Below are positions 31,627 to 44,056 of a stretch of 57,007 nucleotides of DNA, piece by piece; position 1 is the first letter of the stretch, and each line of letters opens with the position of its first letter. Location of the stretch: the NCBI GenBank assembly GCA_033297205.1, contig MU859277.1:1-57007 (forward strand). The letters are read 5' to 3'. Origin of the DNA: Pseudoneurospora amorphoporcata (Eukaryota; Ascomycota; Sordariomycetes; Sordariales; Sordariaceae). The notes beneath the pieces are model-generated. The model was not told where the DNA came from. It saw only the letters and a program-made list of their open reading frames with translations, and did not search any database. Both the position numbers and the translations under genes were made by a program.

Positions 31627-34600
31627 ATGGCTGCGCCAGGTTCCAACAAGCCCGATGTGGGCGACATTCTGGTGGTCATCCGTAAGTCCGTTTTCTCTTC
31701 CAGTCATAGCTTGACACAGTGCAGCTTCATCAAGGGATATCTTTTTTTTTTTTTTTTTTTTTTTTTCCTTCGGGGCTTGTCGGTGTTTCGAACAAGCCAA
31801 CAGATCGCGCCACGTAGCGTCGACGCTGTCGCAAACTTGAGATACATGAAAAGGCTGACCTGCATATCCCACAGACGACTTCCAAGCCCGTAGCTCGGAC
31901 GAGTTGAGCTTAACCAAGGGTGACCGTGTGGAACTAATCGAGCGGGATGACGAGTTTGGTGACGGCTGGTTCTTGGGAAAACATCTGGTAAATGGCAACA
32001 GTGGTCTCTTCCCAGAAGGTATATATACCCAGTCCTCTGTATAAGCCACAAACCAGCTGCATGGCAAACGGCCTCAAGTATTGCGCTGTAACTGATTTCG
32101 CCCTACAGTATATACGCGTCCTGCACCCAAGCCCCATTCGAGCAGCCCATCCCTCCAAAAGCCTGTTCTCTCGCCGCTGGCCGAAATTGTCAACGAGCAA
32201 ACAGCAAACCCCACTTACTCTTTCGGAAACTTCAACAAGACGGCCGATGCAACTTTACCGTTGAGCGCCTTCAAACCAGCTTCAGCACCCGACGGCCCTG
32301 CGCATTCGTATCTCAGCACTAGTTTGCCAACAGGGGGCAGCGGACGTCCCGGCGCTAGCACCGACAGTCACGTCCTCCACGAGACTCTGAATGTTATCGA
32401 CGAACATATTACGGATCTGAACTCGCCGCAAAGCAACGGAGCCCTTCGAAACACCGGAGATTCTGGTAGCGAATACAGCTCGCATATAGGCAACCGTGTC
32501 TCATACATCCAAGGCGAGGAAACAGACGAGGAGGAAGAAGGAAATCATTCACGAAGCGAGGTTGAATCCTGGTCCGCCGATCAAGTTGCCGAATACTTGT
32601 TTACGGCAGGAGTGGAGAAGCACCACTGTGAGGTGTTCCGTGACCAGGAGATCACAGGAGAGGTCATCCTCGGGATGGATCAAACATCGTTATTCATCAA
32701 AGCCTTTGATCTGGGGTCTGTGGGGAGACGGCTAAAAACTTGGCAGAAAATCAAAAACCTACAGGATGAGGTCAACGGGCAGGGGCCAGGCTCGCGCGTA
32801 CTCAGCCAGACGTATGGGAGCGAGGTTGGGTCTGATGTACAAGGAAATTTGCGCAGCAGGACGAACACCCTCACAGGGTCGACTATTACGGGGTCGACTT
32901 TGCGGTACTCTTCCAACACCAGCCAATCTCTGTCAGTCCAGACGAAACGCTCGTCGGAAACCCCCAAAACGGACCCTGTCCAGCCCGCGTCTCCAGTCTC
33001 TCTTTTGATGGAGAGCCCAAACCGTATGTTCCACGAAAAGAGACCCTCCGCTGCAGACATAAGAGACTTGCACCACTCCCGTCGCCATTCCTCGACTGAT
33101 TTCCGTCTAGCAGGAGCATCCCCGACCACCCCTAAAGTCGCGGGTGGAACGTTGCACGGAACAGATGTGCCTCACAAGAAGCAACCGTCTTTCGACCGAA
33201 ACTGGACGCTGGGCAGTGCAGGCAACCTTAACTGCCCGCAGTCCTCGGCCGGGCAACAAGATAGTCTGGCTGTTCAAGAACCTGAGATCCAGGATTCGGC
33301 AGGAGACTTGGATCGAGGCTACTTTTCAGGCACTGATGCTGATCCTCGGCAGCGGAACGTATTGAAGAAGCGCGAGAGCAAGGTGCCCGGTCTCGTGGAA
33401 TCGCCAAAGACGAGCTACACAGAAGAGCAGCGTGTGCGAAGCGCTACAAGGCTTTCCAGACAGTCACGGTTAGGCAGCATTGATTCCTCCCGGGAAGCAG
33501 TTGGCATCATACCCACTGCACAGAAATACTACGGGTTGGTTAGGCGCACAGCTTCCACGGCTACCATGGAATCAGCCCGTCTCTCCAGCGATCGCAACCC
33601 CCCTACGGTTACTAAACTCGAGGGATCTCCGGAGCAAAACAGATCCTCTCCCAGATCCGCCCTGAAACGCCTAAGCCAAGTCAACCACCCGGACTTTAAT
33701 ATGGCCGGCATGCTAAAGAACGGCTTCGGTGGGCTACGAGCCGCCTCAGACGCGATCACGGGTACCGAACGAGCAAAAGTGGCGTCGCCAGTCGACACGC
33801 CGTCTAAGGATTCCTCAATTTATTCGCCAACCCGCACCGGTTCCACCACCCCCTCGGCCGGCCGAAGTTTGGACCTTGACCAGGAGACTGCCAAGAGTTT
33901 GAGCACCGTAGCAACCGCTGCCGAGGCAGCGAAACAAGCAGCAAACCGGAAGAAGACCAAAAAGGAGACAAGTGCTTATACCCGTGGTTTACAAAAGATC
34001 AGCCCGCGAGAAGCAGTCAAGGATGCGGACTATAGTGGATGGATGAAGAAGAGGAGCGCCAACCTGATGACCACATGGAAGCCGCGACTCTTTGTTCTCA
34101 AGGGTAGACGCCTTGCGTACTATTATTCTGAAGACGATCAAGAAGAGAAAGGTCTGATTGATATTTCCTTCCATCGGGTACTCCCGGCGGACAATGAGCG
34201 CCTCACTGGCTTCCATGCGACACTGATGGGGGCTAGTAACTCCCCAGCAATCCCAGCTGGAAGCCATGTCCAGACGCTCGCGGACGCGGACGCAGAGCGG
34301 GATCCAACGGAAGAGGGGGATCAGATGTTCATCTTCAAGCTTGTTCCACCACGAGCCGGTCTCTCGCGAGCAGTGAACTTCACAAAGCCAACAGTCCACT
34401 ACTTTGCTGTCCCCAACATCAAACAGGGTCGCCTGTGGATGGCGGCTCTCATGAAGGCAACCATCGATCGCGATGATACCCAACCGATCACGACGACGTA
34501 CCAGCAGAAAACTATCTCACTCACCAAGGCACGCCAGATGCGTCACAGGCCACCAGCATTGATGAATTTGGTGGAGGCTAGTGAAGACAATACCGGTGAC

Positions 34601-34759
34601 GACAAAAAGATGGCTGCAAAGAAGCAGAATGGCATAGGCATTAGCTACAAGGAGGCGGACAGCGGAGTTGCGGGATTTGAGAAGCTGGGACTTCCTCACA
34701 TTGACGAGGGTGGATTGGGGTTTGATGAGAAGGATGGATCGGTTCCCCAGAGCGCTTAG
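31627..34759 (+). CDS. BOI1/BOI2-type polarity protein: SH3, SAM and PH domains
   Basis: Exons 31627-31681, 31875-32018 and 32109-34759 encode 949 residues. An SH3 domain spans about residues 12-68 (motifs ARSSDELSLTKGD, GWFLGK, GLFPE) and is split by both introns. A SAM domain follows at about 217-283 (ESWSADQVAEYLF to LKTWQKI), and a PH domain at about 700-853 (SGWMKKRS, RLFVLKGRRLAYYYS, final helix ending WMAALMKA). The linkers are long, Ser/Thr-rich and disordered. This order is that of yeast Boi1/Boi2, which bind Bem1 and Cdc42 and couple polarity to exocytosis at growing tips; in a hypha the expected site is the apex. Intron 1 carries a 25-base T-run (31742-31766), an unusual load for a splice substrate. 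The neighbour downstream on the same strand is NUP85. Confidence 0.9.
31742..31766 (+). repeat. 25-base T-run in BOI intron 1
   Basis: A homopolymer inside the first intron, followed by a small hairpin-forming sequence (31774-31798). Length is likely to vary between strains. Confidence 0.9.
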
Positions 34760-35801
34760 GCGATTTTGAAGAACCCATCCGGGGATCATCTGTGATCTGG
34801 CTACGTATTTAACACCTTCAGCCTCGCTTTACGTCCAGTACTCACTTGGAAGAAGGACATCTCCACCCCCTGTTTGTCTTTCTTTCTTTCTTTCGATTTT
34901 TTGTGTGTTTTTCAAAGTCATCATCCAAGACGTATTCTATATCCCTAATGTCGCCATGTATTTCAAGAACAATTGGGATGGGAACGGGGTGCAGACGGTA
35001 CATTTTGCCATGCTGTGCGGGGCTTAGTGAGGCAATGGCAGGTAGCGAAAGGATTAGTATCAAGGAGATATCGAGTCGTCTTTTTAGCCCGGAACGAGTA
35101 GCAGTTGAAAAGTTTTCGATCTCGTCGTTCTCACGGGCCTGTGTGAATATCACGGTCGCGATTAGACGAAATTACCATACCGTATTGTATTCGTATTTGT
35201 ATGTAAGTTACCTCGCCGATGGAACTGGAACTGTTGAAGGTTGCCGGAAGATGCCGCGTCGCGCAGTGTCCCCAGAAAAAAAAGGTCGCGTCAGTGCCAG
35301 AGCCAGGCCGGCAGTAACAGCTGCCGCTTTGTTGGAGCTTCCCAAGATCAACATACATATCAGGTTGCCCGCATCAGACTACCTTACCACTCACAATCAT
35401 CACCACGACCACATACCCTTCGACCGGCATTGGGAGAAACAACATCATCACGAACAGAGGTGGACAAAATCATCCCACTAAGCGCGCCGTATCATCGGCG
35501 CCTACTGACGAATCATAACGGCTCGCGACTACCAACCTGAAATAGTGCGAATTGACGAACTTCCAGCGAAGGACAACAAAGCGACTCACCTACCTAAACC
35601 AACGAATCAGTCCTTAGAGGTCCCGACCTTGACCTGTCTCAAACAGCGGCAAAATATCGGGCATCTCTACGCCATCATCCGCACCAGGAACGTAAACCTC
35701 AACCGGTTGGAGCTCGTTGCCCAACCTTGACGGTCGACCATCTCTAACGAATTCTGCCGGCCCGCCCCTCTCCTCCGCGCCTACCCATCATCCCCGCCAC
35801 C
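34760..35801. other. Intergenic between BOI and NUP85
   Basis: Probable BOI 3' UTR followed by the NUP85 promoter and leader. A 211-codon plus frame (34846-35481) has no domain and unlikely composition; no gene is supported. Confidence 0.5.
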
Positions 35802-38800
35802 ATGGCCTTTTCGGACAGAGGAACGCTGAATTCCAGCACCAATTCTTTCAATCCCTCCGGATCGCCATTCGCTTCAACCCCACAAAAGCCCTTGTTCGCT
35901 CAGCAGCGCGCGCAGAAGCGGCCCGGCGCCCCATCTACAAGAGGACCTCTCCAACCATCGAGACTTGGCCAAGCAGTCATGTATAACGACGATGAAGACG
36001 AGACAGAGACGAACCAGCAGGAAGTCAAGCCTAACCGGTCAGGCACATTTGGCCTGCCATTCGACGACACCTACGACTTGGATGACAGCTCCATGTTTAT
36101 GAGCGGCGCCCCTGGCGGCGACCTAGAAATGGGCGATGACGACTCCGATCTGATGATGCTCAACACGCCAGCTGCAACGGAACGTGTCCGGAAGGAAGCC
36201 GCGGGCATCTTCCGCGCCTCTGTTGCGCAGTCTGGACCTCGGATACGCGATCTTAGATTCGCTGCCCTCGCCAAGGATGTCTACACACACATGGGCACCG
36301 CGTCCCTCATCGAGCCCGGAGAGATGATCCTAAATACCGAGAGGCTTATTACGCGTCTGTATGACGAAGGTGTTGGCGAAGAAGAGGATAAGGAGAAGCT
36401 TGACGAGGCGCTCGCCCATGTTGCTGGTGAACTTACTGACCTCTGGAAGAGAGCCATCAACGACTTCCCCCAACCCGACGAAGAGCACACGGTCGAGATT
36501 GGACCCGGCCCCAACACCTCCCCACTCGAGAAAGCGGCCTACTTGGCCAACCTGGCGCTACATGTCCACCACGAACGGTACGAAGACAACACGGGATGTA
36601 CTAGGCCTACGCCTTTGCCTGAGACACTGTTCAAGTGGTTAGACGAGTATCACAATGTTTACAGCGGCCAGACGGAAGAAATTCTACGATACAGGCCGAG
36701 TCCGGCGTCCCACGCTCTCTTTTGGCAGGCTATCTTCGTCGCCCTCCTTAGGGGTAAGGTGGATGATGCGGCCAAACTGCTGAGACAAGCCGGGTGGGAC
36801 AAAGTTAAGAAGGACAACGGCGAAAACAAGTACATCAACCGTGCCCTGGAGAGTGTGCAGCTTGCCACGGCCGAAACAGTTGCCATGTTGGAGAACTGCC
36901 CCGGACATAATGAGAACTGGGGCATTTGGAACAGCGACTGGACTCTATGGCGTGTTCGAACTCGGGGTGCACTTGACCACCTCAGGCGCTTCGCCGAGGG
37001 TCGCGATAGCACGCTAGGCGACTCTACGTTCTCCGACTTTACGGCCTCAGTTTCGTCTACGCGGAATCGCGAGTCTATGGCCGGCCTGGCGAGACGCGCT
37101 GAGTCTCAGGTTCCGTGGGAGATCTACGAAAAGCTGAACATCATCTTCGACATAGTCTTGGGGTCAAAGAGTGCTATCATCAATGCTGCGCAAGACTGGT
37201 GCGAGGCTACGGTCGGTCTCACTGCCTGGTGGGATGACAGGAGAGCCGATAAGTTCGGAAACCCGCTCTCCATGGCCCGCTCGCAAGCCCTCACGCTGGC
37301 CTCCCAATCAGCAAGCACGGACAGTTACTTGGATAGGCTGAACAATGCCTTCCATGCGGCCGTCGAGCAGGATTTTTACCTCAACTCCAACAATCCTGTG
37401 GAAGTGGGAATTGCGTGTATTTTCGAGGACAATGTCAAGGGTCTCATCGGTCTGCTTCGTGGCTGGTCGCTTCTCATCGCCTCTGCGGTTGCCGAGATTG
37501 CTTCGTTGGGCGGATGGCTTCCACAGCACCAGCCGGGAGCGTTTTTCATGGAGGGCCTCGATCAGGATGATCTGGATGTGCTTGGAGTCGACCCCACCGC
37601 ACCGGACGAGGTTGACGGAATCAAGGACAGCACGCTTATTCAGTATGCGCAAAAACTGACCGAAGATGAGGATATCGGAATGATCGCGGACATGAACGGA
37701 GAGTCTCGGGACGGCTGGGAGCTAGCTATCCACGTACTTGGCCGTATGGACTCGCAGGAGCGTTCCGAGGAAATGATTGGAATTCTGGTCAGGCATATCG
37801 TCGACAGCTTCCACGTGGACTCGAACGAGGTGGTTGACAAGACTTGGTCGCTCTTGAATGAACTCGGCATGATCCCTTATGCCGAAGAGGTGGTAGAAGT
37901 ACGTATTCGGTGTCAAGGCAGACCAAAAAGACCACACTTGCTAACCGTTCGCTTAGACCTATGCCGATATTCTCGCTCGCGACTCTCACCGTTATGGTGA
38001 GGCGATGTGGTACTTTTCTCTCGCGCACAAACCGCACAAGGTCCGCGAGGTTATGAATCTCCTCATCTCATACTCCCTCATCCAGTCAACAGCTTTTCCA
38101 CCAAACGAACAACTCGATGACTGGCTTCACCGCCTCCTCAACGAGCGCAACGATACCCTCGAGCAATGTGCCAAGCAAGACCTCGAGGCCGCCGAACTCC
38201 TCGGTAAGATGCTCAGTGGCTACGCCTCGCTCCGCCAGTACTTCATTATCCGTGACGACGAGAGCATCCTTCCCAACGCCACCCACTTGGCGCGCAAGCA
38301 GCAGGCCGCCACCGCTTTAGTCAGCGTCATCGCTAGTTCCGACGATAACATCCGGGGCGGCCTCCTCGACCAGACGCGCGATGGCATCGTCAGCGAGGAC
38401 TTCTTGCTCGCTCTTCTCGGGGAAGCCATTGCCTTTGTCACTAACCCGGACAACACCAACGTCCACCTCGGTCAGCAGGCCCTCCCCATCCTCAACCTTG
38501 ATCAGATCGACACCATCCTCAAGGCCATCGAAGACCTCCAGGCTGTCAGCGATCGCGTCCGCAGCACGTGCGAGGAGTTCCTGCAGATCGTGCTTGCTTC
38601 AGCGCCTGGCGGTCTCAAGGGATCCACGCCCGCCGATATGCTCAAGAAGAATGCCAGCGGCAGCCTCGTGCTGGCGGGCAGTACCATGGTGGCGACTCAG
38701 CTGAAGAACTCGCTCAGCGGCGGACTAGTCGGCAGCGGTGCCAAGATGAACCCTGTTAAGCGCGGCTGGGACTGGAGGGCGGACATGCCGTCCAAGACTA

Positions 38801-38892
38801 CCGGCGACGATGTGATGTGGAGGTTGAGAGTGGGTGTGGCGAAGGATTTGGCGGGACTGTGGCTTGCTGATGCAGATAATGCGCTGTGGTAG
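35802..38892 (+). CDS. nup85: Nucleoporin NUP85, Y-complex (Nup84 subcomplex) subunit
   Basis: Two exons (35802-37898 and 37957-38892; 58-base intron with GTACGT donor, GCTAAC branch site and TTAG acceptor) encode 1010 residues. The first 60 residues are disordered. The rest is helical, with the conserved Nup85 blocks FWQAIFVALLRG (about residue 305), the segment around GWDKVKKDNG, and the C-terminal part around AMWYFSLAHKPHKVREVMN. Nup85 is an alpha-solenoid of the Y-shaped scaffold of the nuclear pore and contacts Seh1. Yeast Nup85 is 744 residues and the human protein 656; this fungal form is longer. The start is set by a near-perfect CCGCCACCATGG context. It lies on the same strand as NUP2, 13 kb downstream; co-location is probably incidental. 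Confidence 0.88.
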
Positions 38893-40040
38893 TTCTGTGA
38901 TAGTGAGTGTAACATTGGTTGGGTATTGTTGATGCTAGCTTCTATGTTGGCTTATTACATGAAGCAGGGACAATGTCTACATGGTAAAAGCGGACAGGCT
39001 GCAGATTAGGCGGAAGAAGACGAACAAAACGAATAGAAGTGGTTAGTAGCTAACCGGTTCTCATCGGCTCATTGTCTATGGTTTGGATTTGTTGATTAGT
39101 GTATACGCGTATGAGAAACGCGTGGTTAACAGGTGACATGCAGAAATACACTACTAATATTTATTGGTTATATGAAGTGCACGTTTCTCTTTATTCCATG
39201 TGTTCTATGTTGGAAGAATGGTATGTATATAACATGAAAGATAAACCCATGAACAAACACTGCCACTATACTCATCCCTATCCTAAGTCTAACCCATACA
39301 TACAGACAGATCCATTTCCCTCCTAACTCGCCTCACCCAAACGAACGAACACTAGAGTCACACATCCGTCGTTTTTATTTGACAGTATTCAAGTTAGTTC
39401 AATAAAAGACAAAAGAATACCAACGACTGGCTCGAACGCACCACCCCTCAGGGCAATCAAGGAAAGAGCCAAGAGAAAAAAAAAAATTGAATTTTTTTTT
39501 TAAAAAGAAATGAAATCAAATGACCGCTGATTCAGACCCTTGCTGAACCGTTTGAATCTATTTAGTTACTCTCTGTCGACTCGAGTGTTCCCAGATACCA
39601 TGTAGGTAGACCGGCTAGTAAGTTGTGGGTGACCCCTTTACGTGTCTTCGCACACCGTTCCCGATCCGGACAGATAATGGATTTTGACTTCTGAAGACTC
39701 AAACAATAGATCACTGCGCCATTTGACCAAGCGGTTGTTGTTGGAAAGCGGGGACTAATTGGATCCTTTATATGGTGGCCATCAGCGGTTGAGGTTAGTT
39801 AGGTTCAGGTTGGGTGACGGCCCGTGTCTGATCATCTCGGATCGGATGGAAAAGAGTGACCGAGCGGTAGGGAAGGTGTAATGGGGAAGGAACGCACCCC
39901 ACGCACGCAGAGTCAGTCACGTCAGTCAGTCACGCACAGTCAACCAGACACTTTGTTTTGATCCGAAACCCGGTTCAATTATTTCTTCTCCCCTTTCCCT
40001 TCCCTTCCCTTTCCTTCCCTTTTTGATATGACCAGAAAAA
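38893..40040. other. Intergenic between converging NUP85 and phospholipase A2 genes
   Basis: Two 3' regions. Only AT-rich UTR-like sequence and a run of short GTCA/TCAG repeats at 39,910-39,935 are visible. No gene. Confidence 0.5.
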
Positions 40041-40735
40041 CTAATAAAACAACGGATCCTCGCCCTTGTCAATGGCCTCAGCCACAAGCTCGTTGTAGTA
40101 GGCCAGCAGCAGATCGTACTCCTCCTGGAGCTCGCCCTTGGTGCGGCCAAAGGCGCGGACGGCGGAGTAGTAGACGTCGGCGAGGGCATGGCAGACGGAG
40201 CCGTGGCCGTTGGTGTCGCATTGGTAGTAGAGACTGTCGGGGGTTGGTTAGTGAACTGGGCTGAAAGGTTGAAAGGTTTTGAGGAGTGAAGGTAGTGCAG
40301 GGAGGGGACGAGGAGAAAAAGATGCGTGAGGAGAGGAAGGGACAGGGAGAAAGAGAAAGAAGACACATACTCGGTCTTGAAGTTACCATCAATCTTCAAC
40401 TTGTTATCATCCGTAAACCTCGACTGGGCCTTGTAGTTGCGATACCCGAAATCGTGACGGTCGCAAGCAGGCGTGAAGGGGAATCCAAACGGGTTATCGG
40501 GCGAGTAGCTGCACCCATCCGAGGACCAGTCGAGCGTGGCCGGGTTCCTGGCGTTGCGGTAAACGTGGAACTGCGGGAGCGTGATGCTGAAGAGGTACCG
40601 GTCCGTCGTCTGCTGGATGGTCTCGGCACGGCGGAAGAGGGAGCCGGCGCCGGTCTTGTCGCTCTCGCTGCCGGCCCAGGCCCAGGCGGCCGAAGGCAGG
40701 AGGGAGGAGAGGACGAGGGTGGAGAAAAACTTCAT
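40041..40735 (-). CDS. Secreted phospholipase A2 (fungal/bacterial group XIV type)
   Basis: Exons 40735-40371 and 40233-40041 on the minus strand (137-base intron, GTATGT donor, GACAG acceptor) encode 185 residues. Residues 1-20 are a signal peptide (hydrophobic core ending SAAWAWA), and RR at 35-36 is a possible kexin-type cleavage site. The catalytic domain contains the His-Asp pair in CDRHDFGYRNY (His94, Asp95) and four cysteines (75, 91, 127 and one about 10 later) that match the two disulphides of the Streptomyces/Tuber enzymes. It cleaves the sn-2 ester of phospholipids with Ca2+. The annotated start is Met at 40735; an in-frame ATG 18 codons upstream would bury the signal peptide and is less likely. 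A TATA box lies 106 bases upstream. Confidence 0.9.
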
Positions 40736-40840
40736 CTTGGTGAAGATGGGAAAGCCAGGTGGAACAGTTGACTGCTGAACTGTTGGCACACAGAAGAGAG
40801 AAAGCTCTTTTCCTTTCTCAACTGGGCCGGATGGTCTGGT

Positions 40841-40847
40841 CTTTATA
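40841..40847 (-). promoter_or_regulatory. TATA box of the phospholipase A2 gene
   Basis: On the minus strand GGTATAAAGACC, 106 bases before the start codon at 40735, the expected distance for a strong fungal promoter. Confidence 0.6.
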
Positions 40848-42274
40848 CCTCTCTCCTCGATGCTCCACCCTTTCCTTTCCCCTCCGTCCGGGCTCTCGAC
40901 GCCGGCGTTTGTGTGCGCGATGTTGTTGATCGACGACGAGACATACCCACGACAACCAACATGATGTTTCCCCTCTTCATCCCAGAGCGGCTATGGGATC
41001 TTGTCCCGTCGTCGCATAATTGTAACCTGCCTGAATGGGCAGTGATGCCCGTCACCTTTTGGTCGAAGTCGGCGATGTGCGGTGCGGGTGTGTGGACGTC
41101 TTGTTTGGCGGGCTTGTCTGCTTATCTCTCATTCGCGGGTGATGGGTATATGCAGGTTTACCTTTGAGGCACTCTTACCAGGCCCCAAAAGAGCAAGAAG
41201 GTAGCTTGAGAGAGGGGAATGGTAACTTGGCGTTGCTTCTATAAGATGAAGACGGGTATAACGGGACGAGCCACGAGGTTATCTGAGATTTGGATTTACA
41301 AATCGTTGTTAAAAATGGAGTTTTGATTGGCCATTTCTTCCTTCCAGTTGCTCAAGAATCCTGTTAGAAATTCTTGAGAATGTTAATAGAGCATCTTGGT
41401 AGTCGGCCGTGATTGGAGGTTGACGGTGCCGAGCGGCTTTGAATGCAACCGCCCGATAGATGAATTTCTTCTCCATAGGACTTGGTGAGGACCATTCATG
41501 ACCATCGACCGGGAGGGGGAATAGAGACACAGACTGAACCGGGGCCACCTTAAAGCCATGCCCTTTCCTCCGAATTCCCTCACGACGGAGCTTCGCCCTT
41601 TCACAAAAGCGGAAGGAAGACAAGACCCTTTCTCCTCTCAACCACACCAACGACATGCAAAAGTAGTAAGCCATGCGTACAAAAAATGGGCCTCTCGGGG
41701 TTTCGAACGCTTGAACGTGCCCACTGGTATGGGTATCTGCTAACTGATCTAATCATCACGCAGCATTGCGTACGTATGCTCAGATGTAACGGGGAGAGGG
41801 AAGGGAAGAAAAAACCGAGAAGGGTTGCTACTGCGATGATTTCTATGCAAGGCACGTAGGTCTCATCACGCTCTGGTGTCCACAGTCGATCCCCTCTCAG
41901 CAAGATGGGGTTACATTGCTGGTGATTGAAGAGCCAAGACGTTGGGGAGTTGCTTAAAATGGGATAGGACCTCTGGACACTGGTGGGTAATGTAGGAGGA
42001 GGAGGCCGGAGGAATTGTTAGGTTGTGCTAGTTGAAACTTGAGCAGTATGGGTATCTGTGGGGCTGGTTGGGTGATAAGTAGTTGATGAGTAGTTGATGA
42101 TAAATAAATCGAGCAGAGTTCTGTCCGTCTGTTTGGGGGCTTTGTGTGCGTTGGATATCTGTAAGAATTGCTCATGATCTATAGTGGCCGCGGAAGGGTC
42201 ATTCCATTTGAGAACCGCCGATGATGCTCGAAAATCGAAACTTAGTTCTAGCCATTCGACACATTGAGTACCTG

Positions 42275-42586
42275 CTAGAAGGAGTTCTTTGGCTTGTAAG
42301 TGGCAGCGGATTTGAAGCGCCGACCGAGCTTGATCTGACTTCTCAGATCATCTGAGAAGGAAATGAAGCGAGGAACTTGATCGTTTGTGGACAAGCGCCA
42401 GTTCTTGATATCGGCCAAAAGTGCAATGCAGCTTGGCATGGTCCATGACATGGGAAAGCTGCGAAGATCGATGAGGCAGGAAACATAAACTAGAGTTGAT
42501 AAAGAATTGCTCATAATGTGGGTGATGTACTCAAGTAGGCAGGTCGATAGGTCGTGCAAATCTAAGAAAACGACATAAGGCGTCAT
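42275..42586 (-). CDS. Orphan open frame, possible gene fragment
   Basis: 103 codons with protein-like composition (for example LDLHDLSTCLLEYI and a C-terminal SFSDDLRSQIKLGRR). I do not recognise it. It sits beside a repeat-like island and has no visible introns or promoter. It may be a fragment of a decayed gene or chance. Confidence 0.2.
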   Translation of the reverse strand: MTPYVVFLDLHDLSTCLLEYITHIMSNSLSTLVYVSCLIDLRSFPMSWTMPSCIALLADIKNWRLSTNDQVPRFISFSDDLRSQIKLGRRFKSAATYKPKNSF

Positions 42587-42641
42587 CTCTAGTCATTCCT
42601 GTGCTCGCATAGGTAGGTATCACGGGTGGACTAGGTGATTA

Positions 42642-42968
42642 GGGGCCTCTTAGATCCCTGTCCAAACTCTACTTTTCCCGAGAAAAAAGTACCGAGTGTA
42701 CCTCGGCCGTAATTTACCGTATTTACAAACATATGACGACCATATGTAATTATATCGATTGAAAGGAAACATTCATCACGCGGGGGCCTCTCACCGGCCC
42801 CCTGCACCCCCAGAGCTAACCCTAACTTTAACTAATCTTAACACTAGCCTAACCCTAATACTAAAGAGTTTGCTTGTAAAAATAGCTATTTCGGTAATTT
42901 ACAAGTGATTAGGAGAAGGTACCGAAAGATATCTGTCACGTGTCAGGCCCCACATTCTGAGAGGCCTC
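42642..42968. repeat. MITE-like island with telomere-like core
   Basis: The ends are an imperfect inverted repeat (42642-42654 GGGGCCTCTTAGA against 42956-42968, 11 of 13 bases matching). The same GGGGCCTCTCA block appears again inside near 42,784. The centre (42817-42859) is a degenerate CCCTAA-type tract (CTAACCCTAA...CCTAACCCTAA), and a 7-bp palindrome ACATATG-acgac-CATATGT lies at about 42,729-42,747. No coding sequence. It may be a small non-autonomous DNA element or a patched break. Confidence 0.4.
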
Positions 42969-44056
42969 TATTTACCGTGCCCCGAATTTAGTTGATATAA
43001 GCACGGTGTCGGGCGTCGTCTTATCGGCTTATCAGCCTGTGTCGTCAGTGTGCCGTCCAAGAGGGGGATGGAAGCAGCTCCGGCTCCGGGGCCCGTGGGG
43101 TTATCGGGAGATAAGAGATGGGGTGAGCATAGTCGAATACCGCCCGGCAGACCGCTCCGGTTGTCGGCTGCCCAACAAGGTGCCTCTTTTGTGGTTACGA
43201 GTTCCTCTCCGACACTCCAACGCTTTCAACTCATCAAATCAACAGTATCACGCAGGGTTACGATTTTGGACATGTTCGTTGGGGGATGTCTGATTTCTAT
43301 TTACCCGATATTCAGGTTTAAGATTTCCGTCTTTGAGATGAGCAAACAACCCTATTCGCCGACCGGTCATCATGACCCAGCCAGCCGTTCCAGGACAGCC
43401 ACCAGATCCAGATCTATATGTGATCATTATCCATCCCCAAAACCGACACCACGGCCACGTTGTTAGGCCACCCCTTGGTTGACCTCTTGCTTCCTCCACG
43501 CAAAGACTGAAAACCACGTTGCATAAATCAACGAGCCAAAAAGAAGATGACCAGGTCCATTGACGCCATGCAGAGATGATGTTGCCTGCAAACCCCGTTG
43601 TTCCAAAGTGCTGCCGGATGTGAGCGCTTTCCCCAAGCGCCGATTCTCGAAATGAAAAATTCCCAACCAAATATCAAACGCCCACCTGAGAAGATGAAAA
43701 ATCAAATGCAATAGTAAGAGTCGCCAATCTGAGGGTGGATGGCTGACGATTAGTGACATCGCCCGAGGATCCCGGCTGAGTGCCGCCATCCTGCTTGCTC
43801 AACGTCGTGTCGTTCGCTAGTTCGTTGTCGCAGTCGTCGCCCAGTCAGACCGTTCGATGATATCGCCGGTATCGGTGAATCGCATCGCAGCACTTTGCCA
43901 CCACTTCTCTCGTTCTGGTAAGTTGTCGTTCGTCATCCTCTCATAAGAGTATCTGACGATGTACCGAGTCCGGGCCGAACGGTAGAAGGCGAGCAAACAC
44001 GTTGCTCTTGACGACGTTGACACTGTCGCCGGCGCTGACGATGGCAAAGTCGTCCA
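42969..44056. other. Intergenic downstream of the AN1 gene
   Basis: No gene recognised; frames of 95-140 codons overlap on both strands without domains. Confidence 0.5.

Larger units (their letters stand above)
40736..42640. other. Intergenic upstream of the phospholipase A2 gene
   Basis: No gene recognised. It holds the phospholipase TATA box and, at 42,275-42,586 (minus), an orphan frame listed separately. Confidence 0.5.

Noticed and set aside
34846..35481. 211-codon plus frame between BOI and NUP85
   Set aside because: Low-complexity His/Phe/Ser-rich translation spanning UTR-like sequence; no support as a gene.
41685..41760. A possible minus-strand tRNA: B box GTTCGAAAC, then T-run, about 74 bases long
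   Set aside because: The acceptor, anticodon and T stems do not pair; no cloverleaf can be drawn.
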